A stretch of 64,000 nucleotides of DNA from the NCBI GenBank assembly GCA_028716365.1, contig JAQUPZ010000009.1, positions 124,001 through 188,000 of the forward strand. Reading direction: 5' to 3'. Every line of letters starts with the position of its first letter. Positions within the stretch are counted from its first letter, which is position 1. The notes under the pieces were generated by a model that worked only from the letters and a program-made list of their open reading frames with translations, ran no database searches and was not told the DNA's origin. The position numbers were made by a program, and so were the translations under genes. Shown here piece by piece: positions 44,359 to 52,448 of the stretch. The stretch is from Kiritimatiellia bacterium. Its GTDB lineage: Bacteria; Verrucomicrobiota; Kiritimatiellia; UBA8416; YA12-FULL-48-11.

Positions 44359-45021
44359 TCAGAATGTCACTTCAAATTTCACGCTGATAACATTTATATC
44401 CAGCCATTCCCTGTCCTTATAAGATGACTGCCAGATATAGAAAACATCACTTTTAAGCCAATCAGCCAATTTGCACTCAGCGCCGGCATAGACTCGATTA
44501 CGGTCAAGGTTGTTGCCACTCAAGTCCTCATAAATTTCGTCGGCAATATACGGTTTAATATTTCCGCCAAACAACTTCACAGGCGGATATATTGTAAGCC
44601 TGTTACGGTAACGCCACTTGTCCTCAGAGCTTTGCAAATCCCTGAACTCCAACCTGTTTCTATCGGAAAAAGACCAGTTACCCAGCTTCCACTTCAATGT
44701 ACCATTTACATGAGGTCTGTATTCTGTCTCCCATACACCCTTCTTTTTCTCATGAACCTGCCGGAAGTTCGCTCCCAAATCCAGCCATTTTGTAACAGTC
44801 CGGCTTATACCAATATCAATATGATTGTAATAGACATTATGCAGATAATTACCGGTACGAATTTCTTCATCCGCTTTCAGTTTCCATTCCCCTGATTTCA
44901 TGGAAGTTCCTGCTATATACCATCCCTGCCAATCTCCTTCTTCATTCAGACCACCCGCATATACATTCACTGCAATTCCGACTGCTGCTATCCCGACCAT
45001 TAACTTACCAACCGATCTCAT
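44359..45021 (-). CDS. DUF2490-type outer-membrane beta-barrel protein
   Basis: 220 aa. N-terminal signal peptide (GKLMVGIAAVGIAVNVYAGG), then alternating amphipathic strands such as KWLDLGANFRQVHEKKKGVW, WSFSDRNRLEFRDLQSSEDK and WRYRNRLTIYPPVKLFG, ending INVISVKFEVTF with a terminal Phe. The NRLEFR/RYRNRL pattern is typical of DUF2490 proteins, small 10-12-stranded barrels of unknown cargo. It is 29 nt downstream of pstB with AAAGGAGT before its ATG, so it is the last gene of the pst cluster and may be the outer-membrane entry for the same solute. Confidence 0.8.
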   Translation of the reverse strand: MRSVGKLMVGIAAVGIAVNVYAGGLNEEGDWQGWYIAGTSMKSGEWKLKADEEIRTGNYLHNVYYNHIDIGISRTVTKWLDLGANFRQVHEKKKGVWETEYRPHVNGTLKWKLGNWSFSDRNRLEFRDLQSSEDKWRYRNRLTIYPPVKLFGGNIKPYIADEIYEDLSGNNLDRNRVYAGAECKLADWLKSDVFYIWQSSYKDREWLDINVISVKFEVTF

Positions 45022-45050
45022 TCTAGTACTCCTTTCCTTTTTCTGTTTGT

Positions 45051-45812
45051 TTAACTGATTATTCCTTTTATATATTCTTTCGTTATCTGTTCCTTCGGAT
45101 TCTCAAAAATCTCTTTCGATGGACCATGCTCTATAAGTTCACCGAGATAAACAAACACTACATAATCGGCCAGGCGTTTTGCCTGCCTCAAAATGTGCGT
45201 AACCATTACTATTGTGTAACGATTCTTCAGTTCCATGAAACGTTCTTCGATGTTCCTGCTGGATACAGGGTCAAGCGCAGATGTCGGCTCATCTGCAAGT
45301 ATGATTTCCGGCTCAACTGCCAACCCCCTTGCCAGGCACAATCTCTGCTGCTGACCAATCGAGAGGCTGGAGGCAGGTTCATGCAGACGGTCCTTAACCT
45401 CATCCCATATGTTGGCCATTTTCAGGTATTTCTCGACAATAACATCGAGTTCATTCTTCTTCCTCGTCCCATGGATCCTTGGCCCATACGCAACATTTTC
45501 ATATATGGACATTGGAAGCGGAAATGGCCTTTGCGAGAGAAGGCCCATTTTTTTCCTGATAGCCGTGACATCCTGCTGCGGGTCAAATATGTCATCACCG
45601 TCGACAAGTACCTTGCCGGTCACTTTTATGCCGTCGACTGTGTCAATCAGGCGGTTAAAACACCTGAGCAAGGTCGTTTTGCCGCAACCGGAAGGGCCGA
45701 TGATTGCGGTTATCGTTTTGTCTGGTATGGCGATCGTCACGTTTTTTAAAACCTGATTATCACCATAATAAACATTCAGATTTTCGACGCTTATATGCGT
45801 TCTGTTTTTCAT
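45051..45812 (-). CDS. pstB: Phosphate-type ABC transporter ATPase
   Basis: 253 aa. NLNVYYGDNQVLKNVTIAIP, AIIGPSGCGKTTLLRCFNRL (Walker A), LSIGQQQRLCLARGLAVEPE (signature, with SI for the usual SG) and IILADEPTSALDPVSSRNIE (Walker B) are all PstB-like, as is the closing LIEHGPSKEIFENPKEQITK. The ATG has AGGAGAATTC just upstream. It powers uptake together with the PstC and PstA permeases encoded upstream. No phoU follows, which is unusual for a phosphate operon. Confidence 0.93.
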   Translation of the reverse strand: MKNRTHISVENLNVYYGDNQVLKNVTIAIPDKTITAIIGPSGCGKTTLLRCFNRLIDTVDGIKVTGKVLVDGDDIFDPQQDVTAIRKKMGLLSQRPFPLPMSIYENVAYGPRIHGTRKKNELDVIVEKYLKMANIWDEVKDRLHEPASSLSIGQQQRLCLARGLAVEPEIILADEPTSALDPVSSRNIEERFMELKNRYTIVMVTHILRQAKRLADYVVFVYLGELIEHGPSKEIFENPKEQITKEYIKGIIS

Positions 45813-45822
45813 CTGAATTCTC

Positions 45823-46668
45823 CTATTTGACCATATGTCGCCCGTATCTTGAAACCAGAAACCTGGCTGATAAACTTAACACAAGAATAATGACCGTAAG
45901 TATAAAAGCGCTTGCATAAGCCCGTTGTTGCACCTCCGGAAGCGGCGTACCAAGCTGGAAAAAGATGGCAAGAGGTAATGTTGCCACCGGCTCAAGAAGC
46001 GAGAAAGAAATCCTGTCCGTAAAACCGGTAGTAAAAAGCACCGACGCCGCATCCCCGATCCCGCGACCAAAACCCAATAGCACGGCGCTTATTATCCCCG
46101 GCAGGGTCTGCCTCACCACAACTTTGAATACTGTTTCAAACCTGTTTGCGCCAACTGAATATGAAGCTTCTATAAGCTCGTGAGGTACAAGGCGAACAAC
46201 CTCGTCTATGGCCCTTATCATTACGGGCATTATCAACAACGACACGGCAATGATTCCACCCAGGAGAGAAGCCCTTACGCCAAGGTAAAGCATTATCGCG
46301 AAACCAAAGGCGCCATAAACAATGGAAGGAACACCGCACATGACATCAAGCGCTACACGGATGACCTCCGCGAGTTTTGATTTACGTGTCAAATAAATGT
46401 TCAGATACAAAGCAACCGGTATCCCGAAAATCATCGACACGACCGATGCGCCGGCAGCAAGTAAAAGAGAACCTACGATCGCATTCAAAATACCTCCACC
46501 ACCTCCCAGGTAATAACCGCTTTCCGGCGCCTTGGTGATCATATCAAGGCTGAGCGCCGGTAATCCCTTAACCACTATTGTCCCGAGGATGAGAAGCAGG
46601 CTGAACATGACAATCGCCGTTGACAACAGCATCAAAACTCCGAATATCTGCTCTTCCAGCCTTTTCAT
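45823..46668 (-). CDS. pstA: Phosphate-type ABC transporter permease PstA
   Basis: 281 aa with six hydrophobic helices. ALSLDMITKAPESGYYLGGG, GGILNAIVGSLLLAAGASVV and LDVMCGVPSIVYGAFGFAIM are the PstA hallmarks, the last containing the G-V-P-S-I-V-Y-G EAA-like loop. VPHELIEASYSVGANRFETV is the second coupling-helix region. It pairs with PstC to form the channel. ATG at 46666-46668, 10 nt upstream of pstB's start region and 5 nt after pstC. Confidence 0.92.
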   Translation of the reverse strand: MKRLEEQIFGVLMLLSTAIVMFSLLLILGTIVVKGLPALSLDMITKAPESGYYLGGGGGILNAIVGSLLLAAGASVVSMIFGIPVALYLNIYLTRKSKLAEVIRVALDVMCGVPSIVYGAFGFAIMLYLGVRASLLGGIIAVSLLIMPVMIRAIDEVVRLVPHELIEASYSVGANRFETVFKVVVRQTLPGIISAVLLGFGRGIGDAASVLFTTGFTDRISFSLLEPVATLPLAIFFQLGTPLPEVQQRAYASAFILTVIILVLSLSARFLVSRYGRHMVK

Positions 46669-46673
46669 TGCTT

Positions 46674-47564
46674 TTACCTTATCCCCTTTTCGATCCTCAC
46701 CAACACTGCGCGAGAAACAAGATTGAAGAAAAATACAACAGCGAACAAAAGCAACGCCGCAAAAAACAAAGCAGAATCATAAAGCGGTATTGAAAGCATC
46801 TCGCCATAATTGTTGGCAATTAGAGCAGGCAGCGGATATGCGGGATCCATTAATGATTTCGGTATCATTGCAACATTGCCGGCCACCATCAGTACAGCCA
46901 TTGTCTCGCCGAAAGCCCTCGCTATTCCAAGAACATTGGCCGCAATAACACCCGGCATGGCCCGGCGAAGTACAACTTTTTTCACTGTCTGCCATTTTGT
47001 TGCGCCGAGAGACAATGATGCCTCCCGAACCTCTCGCGGCACCATATTGAGGACCTCCACGGATACATTTATGATAACCGGAAAGATCATCACGGCCAGA
47101 ACAATACCCGCAGTCAGAACGCAATATCCTGAAGAGAAAGTACCGTACAACGGGGCTATGTAGTTCTTTACAAACGGAACAATCATAAGCACGCCCCAGA
47201 CGCCATAAACGACCGAAGGAATACCGGCAAGCAGGTCGATAAAGGGATTAACTATCCCCTTTATTTTCCTGCCGGCATATTCCGAAAGATATATGGCCGT
47301 AAGCAGGGAGACCGGCACCGCAATGACCGTGGCTACTCCGACCACCCAGATCGTACCTGCAATAAAAGGAAAGAAACCGAACTCACCCCTCAGGGGGTTC
47401 CAGTTCCCGGAGAACAAAAGAGTATCCAGCGGCTTGAGAGAGAGAATGGCTGAAGATTTGGCAACCAGACCCCACGCCATCAGGAGAAGTAGAACACCTG
47501 ACAATACAGTCAAGACAAGCATCAGTTTTCCACCAATGTTATCTACTAATCTCCTGCCATTCAC
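46674..47564 (-). CDS. pstC: Phosphate-type ABC transporter permease PstC
   Basis: About 296 aa from the GTG at 47562-47564. I chose it because AAGGAGGAG sits 6 nt upstream, inside what would otherwise be codons of a longer TTG-started frame. NPLRGEFGFFPFIAGTIWVV, FIDLLAGIPSVVYGVWGVLM and VPREVREASLSLGATKWQTV are the PstC landmarks, with six helices. It forms the permease with PstA. Confidence 0.92.
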   Translation of the reverse strand: MNGRRLVDNIGGKLMLVLTVLSGVLLLLMAWGLVAKSSAILSLKPLDTLLFSGNWNPLRGEFGFFPFIAGTIWVVGVATVIAVPVSLLTAIYLSEYAGRKIKGIVNPFIDLLAGIPSVVYGVWGVLMIVPFVKNYIAPLYGTFSSGYCVLTAGIVLAVMIFPVIINVSVEVLNMVPREVREASLSLGATKWQTVKKVVLRRAMPGVIAANVLGIARAFGETMAVLMVAGNVAMIPKSLMDPAYPLPALIANNYGEMLSIPLYDSALFFAALLLFAVVFFFNLVSRAVLVRIEKGIR

Positions 47565-47602
47565 TGGATGCTCCTCCTTGCTCCGCTTAAAATACGACAA
47601 TA

Positions 47603-48598
47603 TTATTTACCAGATTCAAACTTCTTAAGTTCCTCGCTCAGCCTGTCCTTCGGCAGGTTTATATAACCGGCTTCAGGCACGTATTTCTGGCCATCGGCAA
47701 GTACCCATTTCAGGAATTCAATAACTGCCTTGTTCTTTGGCTGACCAAACGACACAAGATGCAGCGCCCTGGCAGGAGGAGACGGATATCTTCCATCTCC
47801 AATGGCCGCGATAAGTTCGTCCAGCGTGGAATAGAACTCCTCTTCCTTGTCGATCTTGCCATTGTTATTTACATCAATAGGAATGATGCGGAGTCCGGTA
47901 ACAGGAACCTTGGTTTTGGCATCATAAACAAAATTGATGTTGTTAAAACCGATTCCAAGCTTGTCTTTTCTGACAGCTTCTGCGAGTCCTGGATCACCAT
48001 ATACTGCTATAGCCTTGAGATCCTGCTGGTTACCTCCGAGGTACTTCGCCCATGTCTCTGCGGCGCCGCATGCATCAGACCTCGTATATACATGGATAGG
48101 CACCTCGCCGGAAGTTCCCTGTACCAGCGAATCCCAGCGTGTCGTTTTCCCGGTCACCCATACCGCGGTAAATTCATTGCTTGTCATGCCCCTTTTCAGC
48201 ACGGCATTAACAACCGGATTTTCCGCATTGATCGTGGGAACAACGGCATCTTTTACAACCGAAACCCACCAGGCACCCTTTGAGACCTCCACAGGGTTGA
48301 TTTCGCGCGAAATCATACCAAGGTCAACTGCCTGGGACAAAGCATCCGCCATACCTTTTCCGGCGCCACCCGCAGAAATGTCAATAACAACACCAGGATG
48401 TACCTTTTTGAATTCCTCTGCCCATTTAACAACCATGGGATAAAGCGCCCATGCGCCAGAAATTGTTATTTTTCCACCAGTTCCTGCCTGCGGTGTTACT
48501 CCCTGTTTTTTGGAATTCCTAGAACAACCCGACACAACCAGCATTCCTGCAGCCATAACCAGTCCAATAACCCTGCACGTTCTTCTCATTCTCTTCAT
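47603..48598 (-). CDS. pstS: Periplasmic substrate-binding lipoprotein, PstS-like
   Basis: 331 aa. Lipoprotein signal peptide with the lipobox VVSGC around residue 25. ITISGAWALYPMVVKWAEEF and DISAGGAGKGMADALSQAVD are the PBP_like_2/PstS ligand loops, and VYTRSDACGAAETWAKYLGG stands where classical PstS has R-x-D-G-S-G-T. The classical anion-binding serines are thus replaced by A-C-G-A. Such variant proteins are usually annotated as phosphate binders, but another oxyanion is possible. A strong ribosome site (AAAGGAGAT) precedes it, and a 25-bp palindrome lies about 40 nt upstream. First gene of pstSCAB-DUF2490. Confidence 0.85.
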   Translation of the reverse strand: MKRMRRTCRVIGLVMAAGMLVVSGCSRNSKKQGVTPQAGTGGKITISGAWALYPMVVKWAEEFKKVHPGVVIDISAGGAGKGMADALSQAVDLGMISREINPVEVSKGAWWVSVVKDAVVPTINAENPVVNAVLKRGMTSNEFTAVWVTGKTTRWDSLVQGTSGEVPIHVYTRSDACGAAETWAKYLGGNQQDLKAIAVYGDPGLAEAVRKDKLGIGFNNINFVYDAKTKVPVTGLRIIPIDVNNNGKIDKEEEFYSTLDELIAAIGDGRYPSPPARALHLVSFGQPKNKAVIEFLKWVLADGQKYVPEAGYINLPKDRLSEELKKFESGK

Positions 48599-48635
48599 TA
48601 TTATACTATCTCCTTTGTATTGTTTTTCCTTTAAT

Positions 48636-48660
48636 ATTCCCTACCAACATAGTAGGGAAT
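48636..48660 (-). promoter_or_regulatory. 25-bp palindrome in the pstS promoter, probable Rrf2 operator
   Basis: ATTCCCTAC-N7-GTAGGGAAT, a perfect inverted repeat with 9-bp arms, between the Rrf2 stop and the pstS start. Aligned with the 25-bp palindrome in front of the Rrf2 gene it agrees at 14 positions, symmetrically (ATT, CTA, CA, TAG, AAT in register). Two sites of equal length next to one regulator suggest it binds both. Confidence 0.65.
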
Positions 48661-48676
48661 TATGTCACAAATAAAA

Positions 48677-49087
48677 TCATTGCTTGCCGACCAGACTTCC
48701 AAAAGTCATTTTTTCCATCTTTTCCGACACGAGATCACGAACCTCCTTCATGAGCTTCAGCATAACCGGACTTTTCTCTATGGGACTTTTTTTATAAAAA
48801 TATTTGCTTGCCGATTTAACCGGGGCAATCGGCCCGTCCATGAGTCTCACTATTTCCGCAACAGATATCCTGTCTGGCGAACGTGCAAGCTGACACCCCC
48901 CGCCCACTCCCCTGCGACTCATGACATAACCAGCTTTTCGCAACATCAGAAGAATATGTTCCAAATATTTTTTGGGAATTTTGTACTTCTTTACAATATC
49001 CCCGATCCTGACCAGTCCCTCTCCATACCTTTCAGAGAGCTCCACAAGCGCAAGACACGCATATTCGCTTCTGGTTGACAATTTCAT
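48677..49087 (-). CDS. Rrf2-family transcriptional regulator
   Basis: 136 aa. MKLSTRSEYACLALVELSER, VRIGDIVKKYKIPKKYLEHI (recognition helix) and LRKAGYVMSRRGVGGGCQLA (wing) are the typical Rrf2 winged helix-turn-helix. SPDRISVAEIVRLMDGPIAP follows. The Cys triad that holds the iron-sulfur cluster in IscR/NsrR is absent (only Cys12 and the one in GGGCQLA), so it should work like CymR, sensing a small molecule or a partner protein. Same direction as and just upstream of pstS. Palindromes occur before it and before pstS. Confidence 0.9.
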   Translation of the reverse strand: MKLSTRSEYACLALVELSERYGEGLVRIGDIVKKYKIPKKYLEHILLMLRKAGYVMSRRGVGGGCQLARSPDRISVAEIVRLMDGPIAPVKSASKYFYKKSPIEKSPVMLKLMKEVRDLVSEKMEKMTFGSLVGKQ

Positions 49088-49095
49088 TCAGGAAG

Positions 49096-49120
49096 ATTGT
49101 CTATCAGAGCGATAGACAAT
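49096..49120 (-). promoter_or_regulatory. 25-bp palindrome in the Rrf2 gene promoter
   Basis: ATTGTCTATC-AGAGC-GATAGACAAT, a perfect inverted repeat with 10-bp arms ending 9 nt before the Rrf2 ATG. On the minus strand it lies on and between a TTGCAT -35 and a TAGACA -10 (17 nt apart), so bound protein would block transcription. Probable self-regulation site. Confidence 0.65.
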
Positions 49121-49197
49121 ATGCAACAAAAAAATAAAAATAATTAACAACCCAGGAAATGCTGATTTTCCGGATAAAAACGGAATAAATAATCCGG

Positions 49198-49998
49198 CTA
49201 TTTTGTCTGTTTTACTGCTCTTCTGGCAGCCATAAGAGTGTATGAACATACTATACCCCATCGTACCCCCAGATGTATCAGTGCCTGCAGGCTGAACCGT
49301 CCGGCATCAGATACTGCGGCATTCCATTCTTCTTCGAATTGTTCCCGGAAATACTGGCTGCTAAGAGACCCCTCGTGCCACCTGAAAATCGACAAAGGCG
49401 GATTCTTTACCCATACAGCACCTCCCTGCCTCCACAGCCTGAGGATAAAATCATAATCCCATGCGCACTTCCAATCTTCCCGTAACAGTCCGGCCTTCTC
49501 AAAAGCCGTCCTCCTGAAAAACATCGCCGGCTGTGAAATATAATTAATGCACTGGATTGTAAAACGCGATGACAGCGGAAAGAACAACTCCTTGAAACGG
49601 GTGATTCCAATCCGGATCTCATCACCGGTTTCGTTGACTATCGGACAATGACCGAAACACAATGCCTTATGTGGGTTAACCGTCATTACATCCACAACAC
49701 GTTTCAAGGCGCCCGGATAATATTGATCATCAGCATTCAACCAGCCAACGATATCACCTGTTGCTTTTTCCATTCCTTTATTTATGGCATTAGCCGCTCC
49801 CGTATCTTTCTCAGATATTACCAGGGAAATATCATCAGCATATTTTTTGATTATTTCAGGCGAACTGTCTGTACTTTTGCCGTCTACTACAATGTATTCC
49901 AGCTCCACCTCGTCACTTTTCTGGGAAACAACACTCCGGATGGTTTCTTCGAGAAACCTTTCGCCATTGTAGTTCGGAGTAATAACACTGATTTTCAT
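49198..49998 (-). CDS. GT2 family glycosyltransferase
   Basis: About 266 aa from the ATG at 49996-49998. KISVITPNYNGERFLEETIR, LEYIVVDGKSTDSSPEIIKK, KDTGAANAINKGMEKATGDI and VGWLNADDQYYPGALKRVVD are GT2 motifs, with NADDQ as the DxD. WDYDFILRLWRQGGAVWVKN is the catalytic segment. It stands alone, outside the main glycan locus and divergent from the MttB gene; it may still serve the same polymer. No membrane helix. Confidence 0.87.
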   Translation of the reverse strand: MKISVITPNYNGERFLEETIRSVVSQKSDEVELEYIVVDGKSTDSSPEIIKKYADDISLVISEKDTGAANAINKGMEKATGDIVGWLNADDQYYPGALKRVVDVMTVNPHKALCFGHCPIVNETGDEIRIGITRFKELFFPLSSRFTIQCINYISQPAMFFRRTAFEKAGLLREDWKCAWDYDFILRLWRQGGAVWVKNPPLSIFRWHEGSLSSQYFREQFEEEWNAAVSDAGRFSLQALIHLGVRWGIVCSYTLMAARRAVKQTK

Positions 49999-50132
49999 TA
50001 CCAAAAACTGATAGCTATCTTTCGCACATTCAGCAAGGGAAAAAAACTATAATGTCTCTACAGAATATTCTTGCCAGAAGCCGCTCAATATTCAACTTTC
50101 TACAAGTGTAGCAATAATCCGGAGGGTTGGGC

Positions 50133-51566
50133 ATGCAATTAAAGTGTTCTTTCCTGTCAGACAGCGAGAAACAGCGAATTCATGAAGATACTCTCAAGAT
50201 TCTCTCCATGGTCGGCGTCAAGTTTATGAGTCATAAAGCCCTCAAAATTCTTGCAGACAATGGCGCCATTGTGGACAAGGAAACCATGATCGCCAGAATA
50301 CCTCCAGAAATGGCAGATCAAGCCCTTAAAACGGTACCAAAATCTTTCGTTCTTGGAGCTCGAAATCCTGCGTTCAATTTCAATATGCCGTCAACTTATA
50401 CCGGATATACACTCGACGGCGCAGCAACTTTTGCAGTTGATTTCGAAACCGGCGAAAGACGGCCCGCCATAACAAAAGATCTTGTCGCAAGCCTGCGGAT
50501 TTTCGAGGAAATGCCGCTTGGAACGGTTGTATGGCCAAATGTCGTGCTTGATGATATTCAACTGAGCTCAGATGACATCAGAACAACATTCATCTCAATG
50601 CTGAATTCATCAAAACATATTCAGCATGAGCTCCACCGCCAGAACGAGATTCCTTATCTTATTGAAGGACTTGCCGCCATTCTCGGGAGTGAGGATGAAA
50701 TCAAAAAACGCAAAATCTTTTCCGTTTGTTACTGTACCATCCCTCCGCTGACACATGATGCCGAAATGTGCGAAACTTACCTCGAACTGGTGAAATATCA
50801 CATACCCATACTGCCTTATCCCATGCCGGCATGCGGTTCAACGGGACCGGCCAGTCTTTATTCCGACATAGCTGTGGCAAACGCAGAAAGCATGTCCGCG
50901 CTTGTTTTGTTTCAAATGGCAGAGCCCGGTACTCCCATTATATACGGTCATGCTGCCGGAATAATGAATTTCAATTCCGGTCTGTTTCTGGAAGGAGCGC
51001 CCGAATCGACATTGATAAACGGCTCTCTTGGCGAAATGGCGCGGTTTTACAATCTGCCCAATACCCAGGCAGGCTGCCTGACCGAGGCCAAGGCCCCCGG
51101 TCCACAGGCCATCATGGAAAAAATGACAAGCGCCCTCCCTCTCGTACTTTCGGGAGTGGATGTCATAAACGGAATCGGCGAGATTGAAACAAGCCAGCTT
51201 CTCATACTCGAACAGATAGTTGTCGATCATGAAATAGCCAGAATCTGCAAACGAATGAAAGACGGTATAGACGTCTGCGATGCAAAGAACTATTTTGAGG
51301 ATATTGCCAATGTCAAACCAGGCGGCCATTTTCTGATGGAACCAAGCACACTGGAAGCCTGTCGAAGCGATGAATTCGTAATGCCGGACCTGATTGACCG
51401 AAATACCTATGATCAATGGCTGGACATCGGCAAGCCGGACATCTATTCTAAAGCCAGAAAGAAGGTTGAGGATATTCTTGCATCGCCGCAGAAAAACTCT
51501 TTGCCTGATAAAATAAAAGGCAGGCTGGAAGATATAATGCTTCGAGCCGACAAGGAACTCGCTTAA
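50133..51566 (+). CDS. MttB-family (trimethylamine methyltransferase-like) protein, non-pyrrolysine
   Basis: About 477 aa from the ATG at 50133, chosen for the GGAGGG 6 nt upstream. RIHEDTLKILSMVGVKFMSH, KSFVLGARNPAFNFNMPSTY and TLDGAATFAVDFETGERRPA are the opening of MttB-superfamily proteins; LLILEQIVVDHEIARICKRM and GGHFLMEPSTLEACRSDEF are the closing part. The barrel transfers a methyl group from a quaternary amine to a corrinoid protein. There is no in-frame TAG, so it belongs to the non-pyrrolysine group (MtgB, MtpB, MtcB-like), whose substrates include glycine betaine, proline betaine and carnitine. No corrinoid protein gene is nearby. Confidence 0.85.
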   Translation: MQLKCSFLSDSEKQRIHEDTLKILSMVGVKFMSHKALKILADNGAIVDKETMIARIPPEMADQALKTVPKSFVLGARNPAFNFNMPSTYTGYTLDGAATFAVDFETGERRPAITKDLVASLRIFEEMPLGTVVWPNVVLDDIQLSSDDIRTTFISMLNSSKHIQHELHRQNEIPYLIEGLAAILGSEDEIKKRKIFSVCYCTIPPLTHDAEMCETYLELVKYHIPILPYPMPACGSTGPASLYSDIAVANAESMSALVLFQMAEPGTPIIYGHAAGIMNFNSGLFLEGAPESTLINGSLGEMARFYNLPNTQAGCLTEAKAPGPQAIMEKMTSALPLVLSGVDVINGIGEIETSQLLILEQIVVDHEIARICKRMKDGIDVCDAKNYFEDIANVKPGGHFLMEPSTLEACRSDEFVMPDLIDRNTYDQWLDIGKPDIYSKARKKVEDILASPQKNSLPDKIKGRLEDIMLRADKELA

Positions 51567-51590
51567 TTACAACTTCGCAGAGGAGAAATT

Positions 51591-52298
51591 ATGGATACAA
51601 CCACGAATATAATAGCATCAAGGACAACCGTCTTTCTTTTTTCATCATTACTTGTAATATCAGCTTTACATTCACATTCAATCGCAGCCGACGACACAAC
51701 TTCATATAAACCTGCGCCTCTGCCATACGCCGAAAATGCTCTTGAACCTGTTATATCCGCGAAAACCGTAAACTTTCATTACGAAAAACATCATAAAACA
51801 TATGCCGACAAGCTCTCCGACCTTTTGAAAGGAACCGATCTTGCTGGAAAGAAGGTGGAAGAACTCATTAAACTTTCGGCCGGTCAGGCCGACAAGACCG
51901 CATTGTTCAACAACGCGGCCCAACTCTGGAATCACGATTTTTTCTGGACAAGTATGAAACCAAACGGTGGAGGTGTCCCAACAGGCAAGCTGGCAAACAT
52001 GATCAAGGAATCATTCGGCAGTTTTGATGAATGTAAAAAACAGTTTGCCGATACTGCCGTGTCCCAGTTCGGAAGCGGCTGGGCATGGCTCGTTCTTGAA
52101 GGAAAGAGCCTGAAGATAATCAAGACAAGCAATGCCGATACTCCGATTGCCCATGGCCAGAAACCACTACTTTGTATTGATGTCTGGGAACATGCTTACT
52201 ATCTCGACCATCAGAACCGGCGCAAGGATTTTGTTTCTGCCTTCCTCGACAAATTAGTAAATTGGGATTTTGCGTCGTCCCAACTGGGAAACAAATAG
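51591..52298 (+). CDS. sodB: Exported iron superoxide dismutase
   Basis: 235 aa. An N-terminal hydrophobic segment (TTVFLFSSLLVISALHSHSI, then AADD) is a signal peptide, so the mature enzyme is about 200 aa. NFHYEKHHKTYADKLSDLLK, NNAAQLWNHDFFWTSMKPNG, GSGWAWLVLE and LLCIDVWEHAYYLDHQNRRK carry all four metal ligands (His, His, Asp, His). AAQLWNHDFFW is the iron-type variant. It removes superoxide in the periplasm. The ribosome site AGAGGAG is good, and the 24 nt gap from the MttB-like gene suggests cotranscription. A CCGGC/GCCGG stem at about 52355-52380 follows without a T tract on this strand. Confidence 0.92.
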   Translation: MDTTTNIIASRTTVFLFSSLLVISALHSHSIAADDTTSYKPAPLPYAENALEPVISAKTVNFHYEKHHKTYADKLSDLLKGTDLAGKKVEELIKLSAGQADKTALFNNAAQLWNHDFFWTSMKPNGGGVPTGKLANMIKESFGSFDECKKQFADTAVSQFGSGWAWLVLEGKSLKIIKTSNADTPIAHGQKPLLCIDVWEHAYYLDHQNRRKDFVSAFLDKLVNWDFASSQLGNK

Positions 52299-52448
52299 TC
52301 TTTTGTCTCCTTATAAAGCTTTCATGACTAACAGACTTTGGCTTATTTAGAAAAAACCCGGCAGAATTGTCTTTTACGCCGGATTCCCATGAGGTAAACT
52401 TAAATAATACAGGGTAGGTATTATTGATGGTTTGTGGTTACTTCTGGC

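Noticed and set aside
45126..45749. 207-codon plus-strand open frame
   Set aside because: It is antisense to pstB, whose ATPase motifs are complete.
50133..51566. Pyrrolysine (amber) readthrough in the MttB-family gene
   Set aside because: The frame has no internal TAG. The gene ends in TAA, so it belongs to the non-pyrrolysine group.
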